Made by a program: the position numbers and the translations under genes. A stretch of 64,000 nt of DNA from Blepharisma japonicum (Eukaryota > Ciliophora > Heterotrichea > Heterotrichida > Blepharismidae), in NCBI GenBank assembly GCA_949751835.1, contig CATKHK010000003.1, positions 620,001 to 684,000 on the forward strand, read 5' to 3'. Below the pieces are notes generated by a model. It worked only from the letters and a program-made list of their open reading frames with translations. It was not told the DNA's origin and searched no databases. Shown in pieces: positions 55,448 to 64,000 of the stretch. Numbering within the stretch: position 1 is the first letter of the stretch; every line of letters starts with the position of its first letter.

Positions 55448-58400
55448 TTATTCTACTGACTTAAGCGGAACAATCTTCGAGCCTTTCCCTCTGAAAGTAA
55501 ATGCAAATTTAAACAGTGTGCTAGTGTCTTTTACATTTTTTCTATAAAGTAAACTTGGATATTTTTTCCTTTGAACTACCAAGCCAATCATTGTGATTAC
55601 AATATATCCAAAAATTAATATAAATATTCAAGCAGTGTTCGGATTTTTTTGAAAGCCCATATTAATTGTTGCCAAAAATGAAGTTCAAGTTACAGCAATT
55701 AGACTTAGAGAAAGTCATCAACTGAATCGAGGATAATTATAGGCTTTATGCTTAAATGTAAAAACCACAAAACTAATGGTCACAATTGTAAATAAAATAC
55801 CATGTACTAATTCCTGAGCTCTTTTTACAGTTTTATTCATCAAGATAAGTGCTACCTGAAATATCGTTTTTGCCATTAAATGCAATGGTGTGTATTTCAC
55901 ATGAACTAAAGGCTCTAATTCTTGTCAGAGCGGTCTACAAAAAACAGCTAAAGGTTCATAAATTAAAAGACAAAATGCAGAAATTATAGTATAAATTACA
56001 TGACTATCTTTTCAGCAGAATTGATAACAGTCTTTTATCATATAGCTGTCTGTGAAATTATTTCCAATTGATTTATCACATACAAAAACATCCAATAAAA
56101 CTGATACTATAGGAACAAACATAAGATTCCCAAGAACTGGCATCAATACATCTGCTAGCTGGTTCAAAAATCTTAAAAAAGGTACTGAGGGGAATTTTTC
56201 ATCAAGTCTTAATAGAACAGTGGTTGATAAAATAACCCAAAGCAGCACACAAGCAAATATAATATCCAGGAAAATCCAAAAGACCCCATTTGTTGCTTTT
56301 ATGAAATGGTCAAGGTCTAAAGATACCATATTTCCTATTTTTTCTATTAAAAAGTTAATCTGTGCAATATCTGGTCCCATTGCTATTAATTGAAAAAATT
56401 CTATTATAACTGTAGCACCCATCATAAAATCTTGAATAGAACTTTCCTGCCTTGTTATCAGCTGGTCCACTTTTATATTCCATCATTTTTTCCAAATAAA
56501 AAATGTCAATAATGCAGTGATTACACCAACAGCAATGCATATGCCAAAAATTAAGTATCTTCCTTTATCAAAAGTTCTAATTAAAGTATCTGGAAATGGG
56601 CAATCCCCATTAATTACCCTCAACAAATGAATAGATGTCGTATTTCCAGGATATAAAAGAGGTTTAAGAATTTCAAGGATAACTGATCCAGTCGGTCTGA
56701 AATATGCGTTATCACTAATAGTAACATTTCCTGTATCAGGATCCATTACAGCATTCTGCAAAACAATGAGTTCAACAATTCTATTATTTGTTCCGTTATC
56801 TATTTGCACCTTGCCGGAGCATCCTGTAAACTTTTGTTTCCTTATAGTCGATATCATTTGGGTCCCATTTTTATAATCCTGTCCTCGGTGAATCATAAAA
56901 TCAATTGATAAAGCGCCTAAATATAGTGCATCAAAATACCAACAGGGTGGTATTTGACGGTTACTTTTATCAATCCCATACCTTGATTGCAGAAGATCTG
57001 CTACCATTGCTCCAGTGTTTCCAATATAAGCTGGCTGTTCAAAAGCCATTGCTGGGGTACTTACTTCTTTTACTTGCTCAAGATATGCTACTCCTGATGA
57101 GTACATAGACGACATAACTCCTGGAAGGGAATAATAAATAAGAAGGTCTCCGCTCCTCATACCTAAGTCATAAAACATTTTTAACGCATCAGGGGCAATA
57201 TTAGGAAAAACTGCAAAAACTATTAATCTTGCATTACTATTTATAGCTTCTTGGAAAACATACGAATAATTCGTTTTTAAAGTATTGTAATAAGAATTTG
57301 CAGGGAATGATCAAGATTCTGGCTTGTTGAGAATGTCAATTTTGTATTTTTTAGCTTCGTTTACAAAATTAGTAATCCACTGGTTGGTAAAAGCGTCTAC
57401 TTGATGGATAAGGGCGCATCTATTTCAACCAAGTGTATAGAGCATTTTAACGGCCATAGATGCGACATAAGTCGCATCAAAACTCACCCTTGCAAAATAT
57501 GGATATTTTGTGCTTGAAGAAAGAGTATTTGAGCCTATTCTTGCTCCTATTTGAGGTACAGTTAAGTTTAGCTTGATGAAGGTTGATATAAGGCCTAACA
57601 AAATTGTTGTGCTGCTTGGAGGAATGTAAAATAGCCCAATATTGCTTATGTTTTTGTTTATACAGTTTAACTGATATGATGAGTTTAATACTGCTGCTCC
57701 ACAATCGAAATCATTTCCTTGAATCTCAAAATTCTCAAGAATTCCTAGTTTTTCTTCATTTATTAATGAAATTGCTAAGTGACTGCCTATAAATTCAATT
57801 GCATTATATGGATAATTTTTGACTCCATTTGGATTATGAATCCCACTGTTAAGGCCTACTTGTAGGACTTTTTTTTTAGATGAGGGTACTATATTAGAAT
57901 TGTTGCCTATGAAAATAATATCAGTAAAACGATTTTCCGATGTATCAGCAATTAGCTCTCGAATCCCATATTTTACATTGACTAAGCTAAAATCAGTTAT
58001 GCAAAAATGATTTGGGCATATTTTTTCAGCAATCTCTTTAATTATAAATTGACTATCAATTGCAGTTGCTCTATTGGTTTCCTCTTTTTCGAAAATTTCA
58101 ATTAAAGTGAATATCTGACTAGAAATATAATCTTCTTTGGATTCAGTAAGCTCCTGAAGTTTGGGAGTAATAATCAGCGATCCTTCTAAAGTCAAATTAT
58201 AGCTGCTTTCAATATTCATCAAAACAGAGCAATCTGCTTCTAGCAAATTATCCCTAGCCAAATTATTCACTATTTTTCATGCGACATACGTGTCTGTAAA
58301 TAAATAGTATAAATTTGACCCCAAATTAAAAACCTCTCTATCAACAATTTGCTCGATATCTGAGCTGCTTTGGATTAAAAAATAATTAAACTCATTGTGA

Positions 58401-58864
58401 TAATTACTATTAATAAAATCTTTCAAGTAGAAAAATTTCTCAGATAAGAAGAATATCCCAGTTGTCCAGTTGAATTTCTCAAGTGTGCCTATAATGGCTT
58501 TTAAGAAGGTGCTTTTCTCAAAATTTAATGAATAGGTCCATTTACTATAGCTTTCTTGGTAGTCGTCCATAAGAAAGTGGACCAAATTATTTATTTCAGC
58601 AAGCTGAGATAAATGATAATGTGTGTTTCAGTCATAAGTTGCATCAATAATTGATCATTCTTTGTCACTGTTTTGAATTAATTGGTCAACTGACTCTTTT
58701 ACTACTCATGTTAATATTAAATTATTATATTGTGCCTTTATTTTTGAAGTGAGCTTGTTTTGTGCGATGTTTATGTCAAAATCTTCATTTTCACTGTAAA
58801 CAATTAAGAAATCAAGAGAATTGGAAATAATTGCTGATAGAACTAAGATAATAAGCAATATCAT
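55448..58864 (-). CDS. Receptor-like protein 1: extracellular PBP1-fold ligand-binding domain plus membrane segments
   Basis: 1138 residues in a single frame with about 13 TGA-Trp codons. It starts with a signal peptide (MILLIILVLSAIISNS). About 20-620 has the type-1 periplasmic-binding fold of ANF/GABA-B/glutamate-type receptors: LGLISTFIKLNLTVPQIGARIGSNTL followed by YPYFARVSFDATYVASMAVK (the family's ligand-cleft strand), then SFPANSYYN and NARLIVFAVFPNIAPDALKM. It also has PCWYFDALYLGALSID and a Cys-containing region. Near 770 the first membrane helix begins (RYLIFGICIAVGVITALLTF), followed by several more to the end. Ligand and signalling partner are unknown. A near-identical paralogue lies upstream at 59675-63106. 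Confidence 0.88.
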
Positions 58865-59109
58865 CAAAATTTTTTTTTATTAATAATTTATGTATGGATT
58901 TTTTATCTCAATTCATTGCGTAAATTATGCAGATAATATACTTACTCAAGAAAATTTGATAAGTTATTTTCGAATATATAGTAAAGTATATCAAAACAAA
59001 TTTTAATTAATTGTTAGGAATATTCAACAAAAAATTTTAATATAACATCTTTTACTTGAAATTATGATTTTTTAAAAGCTCATATATTTATTCCTTATTT
59101 ACCATTGAT

Positions 59110-59215
59110 AGGCCCAGCAAGAAGCTGCTTTTAAGATGAGTAGAGAGATTTTAGTCGGTGGAAATCGCATTTTTCTCTACATGAAACAAAAAAATTTGAG
59201 AAAGCAGCATGGTAC
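59110..59215. other. Nested inverted repeat (extended hairpin)
   Basis: Three nested perfect stems share one centre: GCTGCTTT/AAAGCAGC (59124-59131, 59201-59208), GTAGAGA/TCTCTAC (59140-59146, 59174-59180) and GATTT/AAATC (59147-59151, 59162-59166) with a 10-nt loop. It sits near the boundary of the two duplicated units and has no counterpart beside copy 1. It could be a small non-coding RNA, or a fragment of an inverted-repeat element (MITE or excision footprint). Confidence 0.5.
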
Positions 59216-59259
59216 CTTACATTCATTTTCTATGGCTACAGTATTATTATCCACCAAGA

Positions 59260-59615
59260 ATTTTATATTGCAGCCTTTTGGTTAAGTCTTATTTCCTCCC
59301 AAAATCAGCAACAAGTCTTTTCAACAATATTTTCGAACTTTATTAGCCAGACTTTCAAAATTATTAAATATATTTTATGCTGTAATCTCATAAATAACGA
59401 TTATAACCATTGGCAATCTGCAATATGTAATGATATGATTTCTATATAATGTTTGGTTGTAACATCTCATATTTGTAGTTTAACAATTCATTTTTACATT
59501 AATAATCCTTTTCCAAGAAATAAAAGAAACAAATTGGCTTACCAATATATAGATCTCTATTATAGTGCACTTCCTTAAACATCTGTAAATCATTTATTAT
59601 AGAAGAAATTAAATA
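59260..59615 (-). pseudogene. Rab-like small GTPase pseudogene (copy 2)
   Basis: Corresponds to copy 1 at 54858-55385, with long shared runs (TTTTCGAACTTTATTA, CCTTTGGCAATCTGCAATA-like, CCAAGAAATAAAAGAAACAAATTGG), but is more diverged and shorter: the part with the NKxD and SAK motifs is largely unrecognisable. Position 3' of receptor gene 2 mirrors the first copy, so the pseudogene was part of the duplicated segment. Confidence 0.75.
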
Positions 59616-59674
59616 GAGGCTTAATATTTAAATTTCAAACAATTTTAAAAATAATTTTAAAAAATTAATATATT

Positions 59675-62600
59675 TTATTCTACTGATTTAAGCGGAACAA
59701 TCTTTGAGCTTTTTCCTCTAAAAGTAAATGCAAATTTAAACAGAGTGCTCGTATTTTTTACTGTTTTTCTAAAAAGCAAACTTGGATATTTTTTCCTTTG
59801 AACTACCCAGCCGATCATTGCTATTACAATATATCCAAGAATTAATATAAATATTCAAGCAATGCTTGAATTTTTTTGAAAGCCTATATTAATTGTCGCC
59901 AAAAATGAAGTTCAAGTTACTGCAATTAGACTTAGAGAAAGTCATCAACTAAACCGAGGATAATTATAGGCTTTATGCTTAAATGTAAAAACCACAAAAC
60001 TAATGGTCACAATTGTAAATAAAATACCATGTGCTAATTCCTGAGCTCTTTTCACAGTTTTATTCATCAAGATAAGTGCGACCTGAAATATCGTTTTTGC
60101 CATTAAATGCAATGGGGTGTATTTCACATGGATTAAAGGCTCTAATTCTTGTCAGAGCGGTCTACAAAAAACAGCTAAAGGCTCATAAATTAAAAGACAA
60201 AATGCAGAAATTGTAGCATAAATTACATGATTATCTTTTCAGCAGAATTGATAGCAGTCTTTTATCATATAGCTGTCTGTGAAATTATTTCCAATTGATT
60301 CATCACATACAAAAACATCCAATAAAACTGATACTATAGGAATAAACATAAGATTGCCAAGAACTGGCATTAATACATCTGCTAACTGATTCAAAAATCT
60401 TAAAAGAGGAACTGAGGGGAATTTTTCATCAAGCCTTAATAATACATTGGTCGATAAAATAACCCATAGTAGCACACAAGCAAATATAAAATCAAGGATG
60501 ATCCAGAAGACCCCATTTGTTGCTTTTATTACATGGTTAAGGTCTAAAGAAACCATGGTTCCTATATTTTCTATTAAAGAGTTAATCGGTGTAATATCTG
60601 GTCCCATTGCTATTAACTGAAAAAATTCTATTACAACTGTTGCGCCCATCATAAAATCTTCAATAGAAATTTCCTGTCTTGTTGTCAGTTGGTCCACTTT
60701 TATATTCCATCATTTTTTCCAAATATAAAATGTCAATAATGCAGTATTCAAACCAACAGCAATGCATATACCAAAAATTAAGTATCTTCCTTTATCGAAA
60801 GTTCTAATTGAAATATCTGGAAATGGACAGTCTCCATTGATTACTCTCAACAAATGAATAGAAGTTGTATTTCCAGGATATAGAAGAGGTTTAAGAACTT
60901 GGAGAATAATAGACCCAGTCGGTCTGAAATAAGCATTATCACTGATAGTAACATCGCCTGTATCAGGATCCATTACAGCATTCTGCAAAACAATGAGTTC
61001 AACAATTCTATTATTTGTTCCGTTATCTATTTGTACCTTGCCGGAGCATCCTGTAAACTTTTGTTTCCTTATAGTTGATATCATTTGGGTTCCATTTTTA
61101 TAGTCTTGTCCTCGGTGAATCATAAAATCAACTGATAAAGCGCCTAAATATAATGCATCAAAATACCAGCAAGGTGGTATTTGACGGTCACTTTTATCAA
61201 TCCCATACCTTGACTGCAGTAAATCCGCTACCATTGCTCCAGTGTTTCCAATATAAGCTGGCTGTTCAAAAGCCATTGATGGAGTAGACACTTCTTTTAC
61301 TTGCTCAAGATATGCTGCTCCTGATGAGTACATAGACGACATAACTCCTGGAATGCAATAGTAAATAAGAAGATCTCCGCTCCTCATGCCTAAGTCATAA
61401 AACATTTTTATCCCATCAGGGGCAATATTAGGAAAAACTGCAAAAACTATTAATCTTGCATTACTATTTATAGCTTCTTGGAAAACATACGAATAATTCG
61501 CTTTTAAAGTACTGTAATAAGAATTTGCAGGGAATGATCAAGATTCTGGCTTGTTGAGAATGTCAATTTTATATTCTTTGGCTTCGTTTACAAAATTAGT
61601 AACCCACTGGTTGGTAAAAGCGTCTACTTGATGGATAAGGGCACAGCTATTTCAGCCAAGAGTATAGAGCATTTTGACTGCCATAGATGCGACATAAGTC
61701 GCATCAAAACTCACCCTTGCAAAATATGGGTAATTTGTGTTTGAAGAAAGAGTATTTGAGCCTATTCGTGCTCCTATTTGAGGAACTGTTAGGTTTAGCT
61801 TGATGAAGGTTGATATAAGGCCTAACAAAACTGTTGTGCTGCTTGGAGGAATGTAAAATAGCCCAATATTGCTTATGCTTTTGTTTATACAGTTTAACTG
61901 ATATGATGAGTTTAATGCTGTTGCGCCACAATCGAAACTATTCCCTTGAATTTCAAAATTCTCAAGAATGCCTAGTTTTTCTTCATTTAGTAATGAGATT
62001 GCTAAGCGGCTGCCTGTAAATTCAATTGCATTATACGGATAATCTTGGACTCCATTTGGATTATGTATCCCACTGTTAAGTCCTACTTGCAGGACTTTTT
62101 TTTTGGATGAAGGTATTATTTGTGAATTGTTTCCTATAAAAATAATATTAGTAAATTGATTTTCCGAAGTATCAGCAATTCGCTCTCGAACCCCATTTTT
62201 TACATTGACTAAGCTAAAATCAGTTATGCAAAAATGATTTGGGCACATTTTTTCAGCAATTTCTTTAACTATAAATTGACTATCAATTAAAATTTCTCTA
62301 TAGGCTTCCTCTTTTTCAAAAACTTCAATTAAAATTAATATCTGACTAGAAATATAATCTTCTTCCGATTCAGTAAGCTCTTCAAACTTGGGAGTAATAA
62401 TCAGCGATCCTTCTAACGTCAAATTATAGCTGCATTCAATATTCATCAAAACTGAGCTACCTACTTCTAGCAAATTCTCTCTAGTCAAATTATCCACAAT
62501 TTTTCATGCGACATCTATGTCAGTAAATAAATAGTATAAATTTGACCCCAAATTAAAAACCCCTCTATCAACAATTTCTCCTATATTTGAGCTGCTCTGG

Positions 62601-63106
62601 ACAAAAAAATAATTAAATTCATTGAGGTAATTGTTATTAATAAGATCTTTCAAATAGAAAAATTGCTCAGATAAAAAGAAAATCCCAGTTGTCCAGTTGA
62701 ATTTCTCAAGTGTGCCTATAATGGCTTTTAAGTAGGTACTTTTCTCAAAGTTTAATGAATAAGTCCATTTGCTATAGCTTTCTTGGTAGTCGTCCATAAG
62801 AAAGTGGACTAAATTATTTATTTCAGCAAGCTGAGATAAATGATAATGTGTGTTTCAGTCATAAGTGGCATCAATAATTGATCATTCTTTGTCGCTATTT
62901 TGAATTAATTGGTCAACTGATTCTTTTACTATTCATGTTAATGTAAAATTATTATAACCTGGTTTTATTTTTGAAGTGAGTTTGCTTTGTACGATACTTA
63001 TGTCAAAATTTTGGTTTTCACTGTACACAATTAAGAAATCCAGAGAATTTGAAATCACAATTTCTAGAACTAAGATAATAAGTAATATCATCAATATTTT
63101 TATCAT
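59675..63106 (-). CDS. Receptor-like protein 2: paralogue of receptor-like protein 1
   Basis: 1143 residues in one frame, with TGA-Trp codons at the same positions as copy 1. Start MIKILMILLIILVLEIVISN; the second ATG (63091) corresponds to the start of copy 1, so either could be used. The order of parts is the same: signal peptide, PBP1-type ligand-binding region (VPQIGARIGSNTLSSNTNYP, ARVSFDATYVASMAVKMLY), Cys-containing PCWYFDALYLGALSVDF, then membrane segments from about 775. Differences are scattered, mostly conservative and denser in the first ~330 residues than in the membrane half. The offset between start (63091) and stop relative to copy 1 is 4,227 bp at both ends. Confidence 0.88.
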
Positions 63107-64000
63107 AATTTTTGCATGGATCTTTTATCTCAATTCATGGTGTTTATTAAGCAGGCGCTATTTTTACTAAAGAAAATTTGATAAGCTATTTTTGATTATA
63201 TATCGAAGCATGTAAAACAAATTTTTGAATTTGAAAAAACTATTAATTGTCTTTCTTCATTAGTAAAATATTTCATTTGTTTTGCCTTTCGGGCTAAAAA
63301 ATTGAGCCACTCCCTAGCACCACTGGCCTAGGTCATCATAGCCGAAGGTTGGGGTGAGTTTTCCCAGCATAATTGGGCTTTTTCACTAAGTTTGTGAGAT
63401 GTTCAGCAGCAAAGTCAGAATTCCACTAAATAAAGAGTGCTAGATAATTTTCTCAGGCTGATTTTCCCCTGAAGAAGGGTATGCGGCATGGATTTAGGAA
63501 GAGTAGGGACCTCACCGATAGATGATGATGTCACTAATTTTGATGATTTTATCAGAAAAGAAGACGATTTTAAAATTCCTTCAATAATTTTTAATAAATT
63601 GTTTAAAGGTATTCTAACAGATTTAAACACTTAGCATCTCTTATGTAGTTATCTCTGCAACAGAGCGTTCAAAATTTTTACATGTGTTAGCCCACAGACC
63701 GCTGGGCCGATCTATATCGATTTTCAAGACACAGTTTATATTTCAACGGCTTTCTTCATTCGGGTTATTTTAAAAAAAAATTTAATAAAATATATTTGAT
63801 TTAAAATTACGATTTTTGCAAAACTAATATTTTTGAAAGCTAATAATAATAATTGCTTGCATATTAGCTCTAAAGATATTCCAATAATATCTAGTAATAA
63901 TATGAAATCGTTTACAAAGCAGAGGTAATTAATATATGATATCGTTTAGTATTATTAATTTATGCAGTTCCTATTTATAAATATAATAATAAATGTATCA
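63107..64000. other. Gene-free end region with a GC-richer block
   Basis: The first ~120 bp match the upstream DNA of receptor gene 1 (shared run AGAAAATTTGATAAG), so they belong to the duplicated unit. About 63281-63740 is clearly richer in GC and in short inverted repeats, e.g. CCTAG/CTAGG (63313-63332), GCCCA/TGGGC (63690-63707) and GCC/GGC around TTTCG (63284-63294). A 49-codon ATG frame (63488-63634, starts MDLGRVGTSPIDDDV) exists there, but no family is recognised. The remainder is plain AT-rich sequence to the window end. Confidence 0.4.

Noticed and set aside
1-64000. CRISPR arrays, telomeric repeats, rRNA genes, transposase or reverse transcriptase genes
   Set aside because: None recognised on either strand; repeats present are explained by gene duplication, the VKE array or the assembly gap.

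Overview
The window reads as macronuclear (somatic) DNA of a heterotrich ciliate, most likely Blepharisma or a close relative. Three sequence signals support this. (1) TGA is read in frame as tryptophan in most of the genes, including inside well-known motifs (HPW of a protein kinase, the MYST core, TBCD), while TAA and occasionally TAG end genes. (2) Introns are ultra-short GT...AG units of 15 nt, with one of 16 nt; ten are located here. (3) The DNA is AT-rich, gene-dense and mostly made of single- or two-exon genes with short spacers. The organism call is inference; the code and introns are seen directly.

Layout. 1-6.0 kb: tail of a membrane protein, a large helical-repeat protein, proteasome RPT1 and ribosomal protein eS6. 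6-16 kb: an unknown basic protein, a coiled-coil protein, a Neo1/ATP9-type P4-ATPase, an Rh-type ammonium transporter and glucose-6-phosphate isomerase. 15.8-20.7 kb: Kish/TMEM167, malectin, a secreted protein, a SIN1-like TORC2 subunit and two small unknowns. 20.7-22.1 kb: a gene-poor gap. 22.1-33.6 kb: a Ser/Thr kinase, coiled-coil proteins, a short RIB43A-type protein, a DoxX-like membrane protein, a MYST acetyltransferase, a CHORD-like zinc protein, tRNA-Ala(UGC), an MFS transporter and an unknown. 34-41.6 kb: three TPR genes with mitochondrial-type N-termini, formed by segmental duplication, with the 5' end of a lost fourth copy between two of them. 42.2-50.2 kb: an unknown charged protein, a C2H2 zinc-finger protein, an inactive-E2 (UEV) plus PH-like fusion with a VKE repeat tail beside a 100-N assembly gap, a RING protein and an unknown. 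50.9-54.8 kb: tubulin cofactor D. 54.8-63.1 kb: two tandem copies of a roughly 4.2-kb unit, each with a Rab-like pseudogene and a large receptor-like gene (ligand-binding PBP1 fold plus membrane segments). 63.1-64 kb: no recognised gene, but an unusually GC-rich block.

The genes do not form one pathway. Most are housekeeping (proteasome, ribosome, glycolysis, lipid flipping, ER/Golgi membrane proteins, chromatin, tubulin folding, TOR signalling). The lineage-specific material is in the two duplicated families. I saw no convincing mobile element, CRISPR array, telomere or viral gene. The items most worth following up are the receptor tandem pair (exactly 4,227 bp apart, no net indel), the UEV-PH fusion, the three structured non-coding candidates (around 44.8, 59.15 and 63.3-63.7 kb) and the assembly artefact at 46.3 kb.
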